Below are positions 8,661 through 17,989 of a stretch of DNA of 64,000 bases, piece after piece. Made by a program: the position numbers and the translations under genes. Every line of letters begins with the position of its first letter. Within the stretch, counting starts at the first letter, position 1. Source of the stretch: Mesorhizobium wenxiniae (lineage in GTDB: Bacteria; Pseudomonadota; Alphaproteobacteria; Rhizobiales; Rhizobiaceae); the NCBI RefSeq assembly GCF_002284535.1, contig NZ_NPKH01000037.1:164609-228608 (forward strand). Reading direction: 5' to 3'. The notes under the pieces were generated by a model that was not told the DNA's origin, searched no databases, and saw only the letters and a list, made by a program, of their open reading frames with translations.

Positions 8661-10193
8661 TCAGGCCGTCGCGGCTCGACCAATGCCATAGCGCCCTGGC
8701 GCGATGATGCCGCGAGGATCAAGCACATCCTTGATGGCCTCACATGTCTTTCGCGTCGCATCGCCAAGCAGCGACATGTGGAAATCCTGGTAGCGGATCG
8801 GTGACCTGCCGACCTGCAGTCCAAGGTCTGTGTAGGCGGCGGCAAGCGCCTTGTAGGCCTGGTCGGCCGCGCGGTCCTCAGCCTCGACCGTTCGGTTCCA
8901 CAGCAGGTGGTGAAGGCCTCGCGCGAAACGCGGACCGCAGACATACATCTTCAAGTATTCAAGGCCGTGCGAGCGCAGGATTTCGCGTGACTTGCGGCTT
9001 GACTGGAGAACCAGATCGCGGTCCATCGGAACACCAGGGGTGAAGCTGGCCATTCCGCCGCCCGGACGCCAGGCGAGTTGCTTCATCTCGTGCACGCTGG
9101 GAACGCCGGCATAAGCGGCCACGGCCGAAGCAAGGGTTGGAGACTCCATCGCCTCTTCGTGGGAGATATAGCGCCCTCGTCCAAGGCTGGCGAAATGGCT
9201 TCGCACCCGCTCCACCATGGGGGCGATCTGGGCATCGCTGGCGCCGTAAAAGGCGCCCGACACCGTCCATGAGCCGAGATTGTGCGCGCGCTGAAGGTCC
9301 TTGCGCTCGTCGTCCGTAATGCTGCGACCGCTGACATAGCTGGGATGCGATGTTTCGGATGCCAACAGCCAGAGGTCGTTGCAAAGCCGCATCATCGTGG
9401 GCACGAAGCCGGACATCCTGAGCGGCCGGATTGCAGCCACGATGTCGCCGAGGTCGTCGTCATTGTCGAAGGTAAATGCGAAGGAGCGAATTGCCGGAGG
9501 TTTCGGCATAAGCCAGAAACCCGCTTGGGTGACGATGCCGTAATTCGACTGCACGAACAGTCCGTCGAGATAAGGCCCGTAGGAATATTTGGACATGTGC
9601 CAGTTGCGCGCCGTTTCCAGCGCGCCGTCCCCGGTGCGCAGTCGCTGTCCATTGCCGAGCACAATCTCCATTCCGCAGGTCATGGCGAAATGGTCTGCGT
9701 AGGGTGTATAGCCGGCGCCTTTGTCGAGGGCGTTTCCAAGCACCGATCCAGCCGGTGGCCCGGATGTCACGTCAACCATGAAGCGGTCGCCGCGGCGGAC
9801 AAGTTCATCATGCATCTGCTGGTAGGAGACCCCCGGCTCGACTGTGGCGATGCCCATGTCCTCGTTGAAATCGAGGATCCGGTTCATGCGTCTGCCGAGA
9901 TCGACAACGATCTGGTTGGCGCCGACCGGCGCCCTGCTGCCTTGCGAGATGTTGTTGCCGTTGCTGATTGGAAACAGCTGCGTGCCGGTCTCGTTGGCCG
10001 CATTGACGATCGCGACAACCTCATCCACCGAACCTGGGTAGACGACAGCGGGCGGGGGATTGTCCGAGCCGGGCAGCGTGGTTTCACCATAACGGCTGAC
10101 GGTAGCGTCAGCCGTGTGCACCCAATCATCGCCAATGGAGCGGCGAACGATGTCGAGGAACTTCGGCGTCTGCGCTTGGCTGTTCAAATTCAT
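8661..10193 (-). CDS. FAD-linked oxidase, vanillyl-alcohol-oxidase/p-cresol-methylhydroxylase family
   Basis: A 510-residue flavoprotein close in length to the flavoprotein subunit of p-cresol methylhydroxylase. The N-terminal PCMH-type FAD domain shows VVYPGSVDEVVAIVNAAN, ISNGNNISQGSRAP, and VEPGVSYQQMHDEL. The segment GNALDKGAGYTPYADHF resembles PchF and vanillyl-alcohol oxidase. The C-terminal cap ends with DPRGIIAPGRYGIG. The start is supported by AAGGGCC upstream and lies 11 nt after the GlcF-like gene. PchF normally pairs with a cytochrome c and GlcD with GlcF, so this enzyme may pass electrons to the iron-sulfur protein instead. A para-substituted phenol or a 2-hydroxy acid is a possible substrate. 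Confidence 0.9.
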   Translation of the reverse strand: MNLNSQAQTPKFLDIVRRSIGDDWVHTADATVSRYGETTLPGSDNPPPAVVYPGSVDEVVAIVNAANETGTQLFPISNGNNISQGSRAPVGANQIVVDLGRRMNRILDFNEDMGIATVEPGVSYQQMHDELVRRGDRFMVDVTSGPPAGSVLGNALDKGAGYTPYADHFAMTCGMEIVLGNGQRLRTGDGALETARNWHMSKYSYGPYLDGLFVQSNYGIVTQAGFWLMPKPPAIRSFAFTFDNDDDLGDIVAAIRPLRMSGFVPTMMRLCNDLWLLASETSHPSYVSGRSITDDERKDLQRAHNLGSWTVSGAFYGASDAQIAPMVERVRSHFASLGRGRYISHEEAMESPTLASAVAAYAGVPSVHEMKQLAWRPGGGMASFTPGVPMDRDLVLQSSRKSREILRSHGLEYLKMYVCGPRFARGLHHLLWNRTVEAEDRAADQAYKALAAAYTDLGLQVGRSPIRYQDFHMSLLGDATRKTCEAIKDVLDPRGIIAPGRYGIGRAATA

Positions 10194-10204
10194 CAGAATG
10201 GCCC

Positions 10205-11560
10205 TTACCAGAAGGATTGTGTCGCTGCGCTGAGCGGCGCGGTATCGTTTTGTGGCGCCTCAGTTTTCGTTTCGGGTGCCAGGGGGTAGGCGCGAAGCGC
10301 GGGCGGCATCGGCCCGCCGGTCGCCCAGTCAAGCAGCTCGACCGTGTGGACCGCAGGCAAATCAGAATAGTGGCCGATCTGGGTGAGACAGCCGAGATTG
10401 CCGGCGCACAGGATGTCGGCGCCGCTTCCTGCGATATTCGCCGCCTTGCGCTGCCCCAGCCTGGTGGCGATTTCCGGCTGCAGCATGTTGTAGACGCCGG
10501 CCGAGCCGCAGCAGAAATGCCGCTCGGCGATGTCATGCACGCTGAAGCCCGCCCGCTTGAGGACGGCCCTCGGCTGGACGACGACGCGCTGCCCGTGCAG
10601 CATTGAGCAGGCGTCGTGATACGCGACCTTGTATGCCATGTTTTCCTTGGGAGGATGGAGCTGCAGATCGTTGAGCAGCTCGGACACGTCGCGCGTTTTT
10701 CGAGCAATTGCCATGGCCGCGGCCGACATGTCCGCATCAGCCGCAAGCAGATGTCCGTAATCCTTGACGGTGGTGCCGCAGCCCGAGGCGGTGATCACCA
10801 CTGCGTCGATCGCTTCCTTTTCAGCCATGACGTCCTGGACGAAGCGAATTGCCGCGGCCTTCGCCTGGCGTTCCTTGCCCATGTGCAGCGTGAGCGCGCC
10901 ACAACAGGAGCTGTTCCCCAGCGCGACAACTTCAATCCCATGCCGCGTCAGCAGTCGGATAGCGGCTTCGTTGATATGCTGGGCGGCAACCTGCTGGACG
11001 CATCCAAGGTGAAGCACCACGCGTGATTTGCGCTCGCCATCCGCTGCGAAGACCTGACGCCGCCTTGGCGCGGGTGGATTTCTTTCGCCCGCAGGCAACA
11101 GCTCGAGCATGGCGCGAAGCCGGCCCCTGAACAGCTGGCGGAAGGGGCGGGCCAGGGCGCCAATGCGCAAGGCAGTGTGCAGGGCCCGTGGATTGGGCAG
11201 GATCAGCGCAAGTGCGGTGCGGATCAGGCGATCGGCAAGCGGCCGGCGATAGGTCTGTTCGATATGGATGCGCGCCCTGTCGATAAGGTGGCCATAGTCG
11301 ACCTTGGCGGCGCATGTCGTCATACAGGAAAGGCAGGAGAGGCAGTTGTCGAGATGCTTTACCGTGTCTTTGCTTGGGGCGGCATTCGACGCGAGCATAT
11401 CCTTGATGAGGTCAATGCGACCGCGCGGCGATTCATTTTCATCGCCGAGGAGTACGTAGGTGGGGCAGGTGTTGGTGCAAAAGCCATAGTGGACGCACGT
11501 CTTGATGATTGCGTTGGCTTCCGCCAGATCCCCTTTCGGCATGGTCACAGTGCTGTTCAT
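10205..11560 (-). CDS. GlcF-like iron-sulfur protein (CCG-domain oxidoreductase subunit)
   Basis: A 451-residue protein of the glycolate-oxidase GlcF family. The N-terminus has two ferredoxin-type groups (CVHYGFCTNTCPTY and CLSCLSCMTTC). Two CCG domains follow: HLGCVQQV with NSSCCGAL, and YHDACSMLHGQ with HFCCGSAGVYN. These pass electrons from a flavoprotein to the quinone pool. No glcD or glcE is adjacent; the only flavoprotein is the VAO-type gene 11 nt downstream. The start at 11560 lacks a clear ribosome binding site; Met7 is an alternative. It is divergent from a LysR gene, with a 17-bp perfect inverted repeat between them. Confidence 0.92.
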   Translation of the reverse strand: MNSTVTMPKGDLAEANAIIKTCVHYGFCTNTCPTYVLLGDENESPRGRIDLIKDMLASNAAPSKDTVKHLDNCLSCLSCMTTCAAKVDYGHLIDRARIHIEQTYRRPLADRLIRTALALILPNPRALHTALRIGALARPFRQLFRGRLRAMLELLPAGERNPPAPRRRQVFAADGERKSRVVLHLGCVQQVAAQHINEAAIRLLTRHGIEVVALGNSSCCGALTLHMGKERQAKAAAIRFVQDVMAEKEAIDAVVITASGCGTTVKDYGHLLAADADMSAAAMAIARKTRDVSELLNDLQLHPPKENMAYKVAYHDACSMLHGQRVVVQPRAVLKRAGFSVHDIAERHFCCGSAGVYNMLQPEIATRLGQRKAANIAGSGADILCAGNLGCLTQIGHYSDLPAVHTVELLDWATGGPMPPALRAYPLAPETKTEAPQNDTAPLSAATQSFW

Positions 11561-11618
11561 GTCGGAGACGATAAGCCCGGCGCCGTTAATAAGGAAAATA
11601 CTCGTTCCCTATCAGTTT

Positions 11619-11635
11619 GATCTGAAAATCAGATC
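11619..11635. promoter_or_regulatory. Perfect inverted repeat between glcF-like and lysR genes
   Basis: GATCTGAAAATCAGATC is a 7-bp perfect inverted repeat with a 3-bp spacer. It sits in the 188-bp divergent intergenic region, 59 bp upstream of the glcF-like start and about 115 bp upstream of the LysR start. It differs from the 46-bp element, so it is probably the operator of the second LysR protein (inference). Confidence 0.5.
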
Positions 11636-11748
11636 AGAGCTGCTACGCGCATGCGCCGGGCGGAGAACCGTTAGCGCGGCCTTCTCGTTACGGCAGATAT
11701 GCATTATGGGTTGTCTTGATAGGAAATTCGGATCAAGGGCGGGTCGGC

Positions 11749-12678
11749 GTGAATCTCAGGCAGCTTCGCTATTTTGTCGCCGTCTGCGAGGCGCAGCATT
11801 TCCGCCGCGCCGCCGAAAAACTCAATGTCTCGCAGCCTCCCCTCAGCCAGCAGATTAAAGAGCTCGAAATCGAACTCGGCGTGCAATTGCTTACCCGCTC
11901 GAACCGCATCGTCGAAATGACGCCGGAGGGCACGCTTTTTCTCAGGCGCGCCAAGGCGATCCTGGAGAGCGTCGAGGAAGCGGGCCGGGAGATGATGAAT
12001 TTCACCGCCACTGGTGGGGGCATAAAGATCGGGTATATGAGCGCGGCGATGGCTTCGAGCCTGGTGCCGATCCTCTCGGCTCTGCGGGAGGCCAACAACG
12101 GCGCCACCACCTTCAAGCTGCACCAGCTCGACCCTCAGACCCAGCTCCGGTCCGTCGCCAGGGGCGAGCTCGACATCGGTTTTGCAAGCTTTTCGGCGCG
12201 CCAGGCGCCGCTCTCTTTCGACGATAAGCTGCTGGTCATCGAAAGGGCATGGCAAGAGGCCCTGAAGGTGGCGTTGCCGCGCAACCATCCGCTCGCCGGC
12301 AAGACCGTGATCAGCCTCGGCCAGCTCCAAAACGAGAGGTTGATCGTCATGGCGCGCCATCCGTTGCCTGGATTTTTCGACCAGGTGATCAGCCTCTGCT
12401 ACAACGCCGGTGTGACCGTAAACATCGTCTACGAAGCCAGCCAGTTGCCAGAGGTCATGACGCTGGTGGCGGCGGGCTATGGCATTTCCTTGGTGCCGGA
12501 ACGGTCGTCTGCGCTATGGGATCGACAGCTGGCGCTGATCCCGCTTTCGCAAAGCCCGACAACCGACGTTTCCATCATGTACCGGGCCGACAACACATCG
12601 CCCGTGCTGAGGCGATTCCGGGGTCTGCTCAAGAAGATCTACGGTTCGGGCTTGGCCGGCAACTACCAACCGGTCTAG
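11749..12678 (+). CDS. LysR-family transcriptional regulator (probable cluster regulator 2)
   Basis: I chose the GTG at 11749, which gives 309 residues beginning VNLRQLRYFVAVCE, the classic LysR start, with AAGGGC upstream. A TTG at 11716 would add 11 residues with no family support. The HTH spans about residues 1-60 (FRRAAEKLNVSQPPLSQQI) and the effector domain follows from about residue 90. It resembles the CatR/BenM-like subgroup regulating aromatic catabolism in its N-terminal motif, though this is a weak hint. It is divergent from the glcF-like gene and its 3' end overlaps convergent livF by 4 bp. It probably controls the flavoprotein/iron-sulfur operon. Confidence 0.92.
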   Translation: MNLRQLRYFVAVCEAQHFRRAAEKLNVSQPPLSQQIKELEIELGVQLLTRSNRIVEMTPEGTLFLRRAKAILESVEEAGREMMNFTATGGGIKIGYMSAAMASSLVPILSALREANNGATTFKLHQLDPQTQLRSVARGELDIGFASFSARQAPLSFDDKLLVIERAWQEALKVALPRNHPLAGKTVISLGQLQNERLIVMARHPLPGFFDQVISLCYNAGVTVNIVYEASQLPEVMTLVAAGYGISLVPERSSALWDRQLALIPLSQSPTTDVSIMYRADNTSPVLRRFRGLLKKIYGSGLAGNYQPV

Positions 12679-13391
12679 CCGAGATAGGCCTCGCGCACCC
12701 GCTCGTCGTGCAAGAGCGAAACGCCGCTGCCCTGCAGGCTGATGCTGCCGCTTTCAATCACGTAAGCGCTGGTTGCGATCTGCAGCGCCAGGCTGGCATT
12801 CTGCTCGACGAGCAGGATGGTGATACCCTCGCCATTGATCTTGGTGATGGTGTCGAAAACGAAGTCCACCATAAGCGGCGAGAGGCCCATGCTTGGCTCA
12901 TCAAGAAGCAGCATGCGGGGCCTGGACATCAGCGCGCGCGCCATGGCGACCATTTGCTGCTCGCCGCCCGAAAGCGTCCCAGAGATCTGAGCGGTTCGTT
13001 CGCGCAACCGTGGGAACATATCCATCAAGCGCTCCCGGTCGTCTTCGATGGCCCTGCGGTCGTTACGGCGGAAAGCGCCCATGCGCAGGTTCTCGTCTAC
13101 CGTGAGCTTGGCGAAAAGCCTGCGGCCTTCGGGAACATGCGCCAAGCCAGTTCGAGCGATCAGATGCGCCGGCGCCTGTTCGATGCTGGCGCCTGCGAAC
13201 TTGATGCTGCCCGATCGAGCGCGAAGGATGCCGCTGATGCTACGCAGCAATGTGCTCTTGCCGGCTCCGTTCGCGCCAATCAACGTCACGATCGCTCGCT
13301 CATCAACGCTGAGTGACACGCCGCGCAGGGCTTCGATCTGATCGTAGAACACATGCAGGTCCTTGACCTGCAACAGGGGCTGGTGAGTCAC
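12675..13391 (-). CDS. livF: Branched-chain-type ABC transporter ATP-binding protein LivF
   Basis: A 238-residue ATPase of the high-affinity branched-chain-type importer. It shows Walker A GANGAGKST, signature LSGGEQQMVAMARAL, and Walker B LLLDEPSMGLSP. Length and the C-terminal EAYLG are typical of LivF. Its start overlaps the end of livG by 4 bp (ATGA). It is the last gene of the livHMGF unit. The transported compound is probably the substrate of the surrounding catabolic genes and need not be an amino acid. Confidence 0.95.
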   Translation of the reverse strand: MTHQPLLQVKDLHVFYDQIEALRGVSLSVDERAIVTLIGANGAGKSTLLRSISGILRARSGSIKFAGASIEQAPAHLIARTGLAHVPEGRRLFAKLTVDENLRMGAFRRNDRRAIEDDRERLMDMFPRLRERTAQISGTLSGGEQQMVAMARALMSRPRMLLLDEPSMGLSPLMVDFVFDTITKINGEGITILLVEQNASLALQIATSAYVIESGSISLQGSGVSLLHDERVREAYLG

Positions 13392-14236
13392 GCAGGTTGC
13401 TCCTGTCGATGGGCTGCTCGGCCCAAATAGGCCTCGATCACGGCGGGATGGCTCTTGACGTGTGCGGGATCGCCTTCGGCGATCTTCACGCCATGGTCGA
13501 GCACGGTAACGGTATCCGACACCTGCATCACGAGCCGCATCTGGTGCTCGATGAGCACGATTGTCAGGTTGAACACGTCACGGATCCGCAAGATAAAATG
13601 CATCATCTCCGTGATTTCCCGGGGATTCATGCCAGCTGTCGGTTCGTCGAGCATCAGGAGTTTTGGTTTTGTACAAAGCGCACGTCCGATCTCGAGCCGC
13701 CTCTGGTCGCCATAGGACAGGTTGCGCGCCAGCATGTCGCCGCGCCCGGAAAGCCCGATAAAATTCAGGATTTCGCAGGCCTCCTCATGCGCCTTCTTTT
13801 CATCGAGACGACAACGCGCGGAGTTGATGACGGCTTCCCACCAGTGCGACTTCAATTGGCGATGCATGCCGACAAGCAGGTTCTCGATCGCCGTGATCCC
13901 GGTGAACAAACGGATATTCTGGTAGGTGCGCGCGATCCCTGCGGCCGCCACCTTGTCGGGCGTCAGTCCAACCAGTCTCTCGCTGGCAAAATGGATGTCG
14001 CCAGACGAGATGCGGTTTGCCTGCATGATGCAGTTGAACAGGGTTGTCTTGCCGGCGCCGTTGGGGCCGATCACGCTGTGGATCGAGCCCCGGCGGACAT
14101 CGACGTTGACCTTGTCGAGTGCTGTCAAACCGCCAAAACGCATGGTGAGGTCACTCGTGCGCAGCAGTACCGGCGCCAGCTCCTGAGTTTCGCCGAGACG
14201 CTGCGCGGCTTTGATCGGGGTGGTCATCGCAGTCAT
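13388..14236 (-). CDS. livG: Branched-chain-type ABC transporter ATP-binding protein LivG
   Basis: A 282-residue ATPase beginning MTAMTTPIKAAQRLG. The start at 14236 overlaps the livM stop by ATGA; a longer open frame upstream is only the out-of-frame shadow of livM. It has Walker A GPNGAGKTT, signature LSYGDQRRLEIGRAL, Walker B LLMLDEPTAGMNP, and the family-typical VLDHGVKIAEGDP. It partners LivF as a heterodimeric ATPase on the cytoplasmic face of LivH/LivM. Confidence 0.95.
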   Translation of the reverse strand: MTAMTTPIKAAQRLGETQELAPVLLRTSDLTMRFGGLTALDKVNVDVRRGSIHSVIGPNGAGKTTLFNCIMQANRISSGDIHFASERLVGLTPDKVAAAGIARTYQNIRLFTGITAIENLLVGMHRQLKSHWWEAVINSARCRLDEKKAHEEACEILNFIGLSGRGDMLARNLSYGDQRRLEIGRALCTKPKLLMLDEPTAGMNPREITEMMHFILRIRDVFNLTIVLIEHQMRLVMQVSDTVTVLDHGVKIAEGDPAHVKSHPAVIEAYLGRAAHRQEQPA

Positions 14237-15942
14237 CCCTTTTCGGCCGCCCTGAGTTCGCGCTTTCGTTGCGGGGAAGGCCACAGGCCCTCGGGCCGCA
14301 CGCGCATGACGACAATCAGCAAGGCGCCGTAGAACAGGTATCGGTATTCGTCGAACTCCCTCAGCACCTCCGGCAGCCCGATCAGCAGGATCGCACCGAC
14401 GATGACGCCCGGTAGGCTGCCCATGCCGCCGACGATCAGCAGCGCCAGCACGTTGATGGAGATCAGCAGGCTGAAGCTGTGGGGATAAACCGAGGTCAGC
14501 ATCGTTGCGAAGATTGCGCCTGCGAGCCCGGCGAAGGCGGCGCCAAGCCCGTAGGCAAGCAGTTTCGACTGCACCAGGTTGATGCCCAGCGCCTGCGCAA
14601 CATCTTCGTCGTCCCGGATGGCCATCCATGCACGGCCAAGCCGCGAGCCCTCCAGCCGCCAGGCGATGTATGCCGCCACCAGTACAAAAACGAGCGTCAG
14701 GTAAAACAAGGAGACGGGATCGGCCAGTTCGAACGAGCCGATGTGGGGTTTGGGTATTTGAAGAATGCCTTGCGCTCCCCCCAGAACGGGTTTAGCGGCG
14801 TCCGAAATCACCAGGACACGCACGATTTCTCCGAGTCCCAGCGTGGCTACCGCCAGGTAGTCGCCTTTGACACTGAGCACGGGCAGCCCGAACAACACGC
14901 CGACCAAGGTCGCCGCCAGAACGGCGAAGGGCAATGCGCTCCAGAAGTTCAGGGATGGCAGGAAAGTGTCTTGGGCAAGCGCATACTCGCTGTCGGCGGT
15001 GAGCAGCGCGATCGTATAGGCGCCGACCGCAAAGAAAGCCACGAAGCCCATGTCCAGCAGGCCGGCGAGGCCGACCTCAATGTTCAGCCCCATGCCCATC
15101 AGCACGAAAAGGGACACCAGCATCATCACCTGGCCAATGTATGAACCGGCCACCAGCGGGAAAGCAATGAGCACCGCAATCAAGAGAAGCGCGCTCGCAA
15201 GCTGACTGCGCGCCTTCGGCGCCGGCGATTTGAGCGTTGTCGCCGCGCCCCTCCGCTTGCGTGCATCGAGGGCCTGCAACACGACGAAGGCAAAGAAAAA
15301 AACGATTGCCGCACCCTGGACGGTCAAGCCGCCCCACACGTAGAGCAACTCACGAATGGCCGCGACCGCGCCGCCGAACCTTAGCGAGATCTGGATGAGC
15401 TCCTGGAAAACACCGGCGATAAGAACGCACGCCATGCTCCAAAGTAGGCTCCGGCGCAGGCTATCGGACATCGACATCAACAATGCGCCGCACAAAGCCG
15501 CAGACATGCTCGCCGCGATGATCATCAGGCTGCCGGCGAGCGCACCCTGCTTGTATGTCAGGGTGCGCGACAGGTCAGCCGAAAGCGCGGTGAACATCCA
15601 GCGCAGGTTGAGCTGTGTCACGGCGACGACGAGACCCACCAGGATAAGCCCGGCAATCAGGCCTGCAGCAAATGCCTGGGCTGCGCGAATGTGGCCGGCC
15701 TGTGTCGATTTCCGCCAGACATAAGCGCCACAGCACGCCGCAAGCGTGGCCAGGAACAAGTCGCCGAGCGTCAGGGTATCGACGATGACATCGCGCTCGA
15801 AAAACAGCTTGAGGATACCGACGGCTGCTGAGTAGATCGCCAGGAGGCCGGTTATGATGCCGGTTTTGAGCGGAAGCACGACGGCTGGAGGAGTCAGCGG
15901 TTTGGTCCACGACAGATGTTGAGTGGCGGATTGCATCGTCAT
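14233..15942 (-). CDS. livM: Branched-chain-type ABC transporter permease LivM with extended N-terminus
   Basis: A 569-residue membrane permease. The C-terminal half is normal LivM: GLNIEVGLAGLLDMGFVAFF, LSVKGDYLAVATLGLGEI, and RAWMAIRDDEDVAQALGIN. LivM is usually about 300-430 residues; here about 250 extra N-terminal residues form several more hydrophobic segments (for example TGLLAIYSAAVGI and AAGLIAGLILVGLVVAV). The start at 15942 overlaps livH by ATGA and follows GAGGGG; a second ATG at 15936 is equally possible. Confidence 0.92.
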   Translation of the reverse strand: MTMQSATQHLSWTKPLTPPAVVLPLKTGIITGLLAIYSAAVGILKLFFERDVIVDTLTLGDLFLATLAACCGAYVWRKSTQAGHIRAAQAFAAGLIAGLILVGLVVAVTQLNLRWMFTALSADLSRTLTYKQGALAGSLMIIAASMSAALCGALLMSMSDSLRRSLLWSMACVLIAGVFQELIQISLRFGGAVAAIRELLYVWGGLTVQGAAIVFFFAFVVLQALDARKRRGAATTLKSPAPKARSQLASALLLIAVLIAFPLVAGSYIGQVMMLVSLFVLMGMGLNIEVGLAGLLDMGFVAFFAVGAYTIALLTADSEYALAQDTFLPSLNFWSALPFAVLAATLVGVLFGLPVLSVKGDYLAVATLGLGEIVRVLVISDAAKPVLGGAQGILQIPKPHIGSFELADPVSLFYLTLVFVLVAAYIAWRLEGSRLGRAWMAIRDDEDVAQALGINLVQSKLLAYGLGAAFAGLAGAIFATMLTSVYPHSFSLLISINVLALLIVGGMGSLPGVIVGAILLIGLPEVLREFDEYRYLFYGALLIVVMRVRPEGLWPSPQRKRELRAAEKG

Positions 15943-17024
15943 CCCCTCTTTCCGGCGAGCCGTTCGCCAAAGATCCCGTAGGGACGAAAGATCAGCACGG
16001 CGATCAATAGAGTGAAGGCAATCAGATCGCGCATCTGGTAAGGCGCTGGAATGCCCAGACCATCCAGCAGCAAGGCCGGCGCAAGCGATTCGCAAATGCC
16101 CAGGAAAATGCCACCGATCATAGCGCCGGGCACATTGCCGATGCCACCGAGCACGGCTGCGCCAAACGCCTTGATGCCCGGCGTGAAGCCCATGAAGAAG
16201 TAGACCTGCTTGAAAACCAGGCCGTAGAAAACCCCGGCGACGCCACCCACGGCGCCGCCGAGCGCAAAGGTGAATGTCACGACGCGGTTGACGTCGATGC
16301 CCATTAACGTGGCCGTTTCGACGTCCTCCGAAACCGCTCGCATCGCGGTGCCCATCTTGGTCTTGTGGACGATGAGATAAAGGACGAGCATGACGACGAT
16401 TGCGCTTGCCACGACCAGGACCTGGACGGCTGGTACGTTAAACTCGAACAGCGACACTGGCGCGCGCAACCATACAGGATCTGGATAAGAGCGCAGACCG
16501 GCGCCGAAGAAGCCGCGGAAGGACTGCTGAAGGAAGAACGACACGCCGATCGCACAGATCAGCGGCGCCAGCCCCCTGACATGCCGGAACGGCCGGTAGG
16601 CGAACCGCTCAGTAAGAACCGCAATACCTGCGGAGACCAGCATGGCAACCGCCAGCATGGCTGCGAACGCCAACACAGGGTGTTGGTCAAGAAACCCGGA
16701 ACGCTCCATCGAAGCGGCGATGAAGAATCCCGCGAAAGAGCCCGCCATCATGATATCGCCATGGGCGAAATTGATCAGCCGGAGCACGCCGTAAACCATG
16801 GTGTAGCCGAGCGCGATAAGCGCGTAGACGCTGCCAATGGTTATGCCGAATGCCACTAGGTCGAACCACTGATCGGCGGAATACCGGTCCTTCAAAATCG
16901 AGCCGACGACCCCGGCCACCAAAATGAGCGCGATGCTGATACGAAGCACCCAGGATGTCGCGGCGCTGAAACTGATGCGCCATCGGGCGCGCCGCTCAGG
17001 AAGAACGTTCGTGGCCGTCATCAT
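15939..17024 (-). CDS. livH: Branched-chain-type ABC transporter permease LivH
   Basis: A 361-residue permease. The conserved LivH core is seen as GITIGSVYALIALGYTMVYG, LRLINFAHGDIMM, ERFAYRPFRH, and AVLGGIGNVPGAMIGG. It is longer than the usual 290-310 residues by an N-terminal stretch with one extra hydrophobic segment (RISIALILVAGVVGSIL). It is the first of the four liv genes and starts 115 bp after the aspartate-dehydrogenase-like gene. No separate promoter is obvious in the gap, so it may be part of the operon beginning at 19.5 kb. Confidence 0.94.
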   Translation of the reverse strand: MMTATNVLPERRARWRISFSAATSWVLRISIALILVAGVVGSILKDRYSADQWFDLVAFGITIGSVYALIALGYTMVYGVLRLINFAHGDIMMAGSFAGFFIAASMERSGFLDQHPVLAFAAMLAVAMLVSAGIAVLTERFAYRPFRHVRGLAPLICAIGVSFFLQQSFRGFFGAGLRSYPDPVWLRAPVSLFEFNVPAVQVLVVASAIVVMLVLYLIVHKTKMGTAMRAVSEDVETATLMGIDVNRVVTFTFALGGAVGGVAGVFYGLVFKQVYFFMGFTPGIKAFGAAVLGGIGNVPGAMIGGIFLGICESLAPALLLDGLGIPAPYQMRDLIAFTLLIAVLIFRPYGIFGERLAGKRG

Positions 17025-17139
17025 TATTCCCCTTCGGCCCTTGGGAGGCCTTCTTGCGGTTCAGCATATGCATTCGCGTGAACCGACATTCATCTTTCAT
17101 GCCAGGAACGCGACAGGGCCGGAGCGCTGGCATTTGGAG

Positions 17140-17964
17140 CTAGACAACCAGAGTTCCGGCTTCCGATTCAAGCAGCTTGACCAGACTGAGCGCCGCCATG
17201 TCGGAGGTCTTCGCGTTGGTCGGCATGGGTTCGTTCTCGATGCGGAAGCTCAATGCTCCGAATGCGCCCAGCGCCGTCACCTCGTGAATATTGCGTCGAG
17301 CGGCCGGGTCGGCGACAAGGCGCACCAAGGTCCTATCAAGCCCAATACCTGCAAGCGACGACAGCACAACGGCATTTGCGTTGGCTGGATAGCTACTTGC
17401 CGCCTCGCGCGCGCTGCCTTCGAACAGCGTTGTCGCTATCGGCAAATTCGATAAGTCGAACCCCGTTTCTGCTGCCGTGCCTTTCCAAGCCGCCGGCGGT
17501 TTGGAAATGATGTGTGTTACCTGATCGAGCGGCAGCAGTGATGCCGCAGACAAGGCGTGCAGGCCACCCAACGCACCATGCGGCACGACCAGTTGCGACC
17601 CCGACGTGTGTGCTGTCGTCAACAACGCCTCGCGCAACCCGTCGTCGGTCAGCGCGCTGGCAGAGCAGATTATGAACTTGCGCGCGCATCGCAATGCTGC
17701 TTCGCCCCATTCCTTGACCGCTTGTCGGCTTGCGGCCTCCAACACGATATCGGGACGCATTCCCGCCAGTTCGGTCGGACTGCTCAGCACCGGCCCAGTC
17801 CACCACGGCTGCACGTTGATGCCTGGCCGTTCCGCGATAGCCACCAACTCCATCGATTGTGCCAGGCGCTGTCCCACGAATTCCGCAACCCGCTGGCCGA
17901 TGGCGCCGGCGCCTATCAGACAGAGCCGCATCTTGCGGTCGCGGGCAGTTGCGGCTTGGGTCAT
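17140..17964 (-). CDS. Aspartate-dehydrogenase-like NAD(P) oxidoreductase (NadX family)
   Basis: A 274-residue protein starting MTQAATARDRKMRLC at 17964, 25 nt after the dioxygenase gene. The Rossmann motif is LCLIGAGAIGQRVAEF and the family-typical segments are VVPHGALGGLHAL and YPANANAVVLSSLAG followed by a conserved ADP. NadX converts L-aspartate to iminoaspartate. In this cluster a related reaction on an amino-acid-like ring-cleavage product, or reductive amination, is equally plausible. Pairing with 3-hydroxyanthranilate dioxygenase is curious because both can feed quinolinate. The start could also be Met12 of this frame (17931). Confidence 0.82.
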   Translation of the reverse strand: MTQAATARDRKMRLCLIGAGAIGQRVAEFVGQRLAQSMELVAIAERPGINVQPWWTGPVLSSPTELAGMRPDIVLEAASRQAVKEWGEAALRCARKFIICSASALTDDGLREALLTTAHTSGSQLVVPHGALGGLHALSAASLLPLDQVTHIISKPPAAWKGTAAETGFDLSNLPIATTLFEGSAREAASSYPANANAVVLSSLAGIGLDRTLVRLVADPAARRNIHEVTALGAFGALSFRIENEPMPTNAKTSDMAALSLVKLLESEAGTLVV

Positions 17965-17989
17965 CGTGTCCACGCGCGCATGCCGCCGG

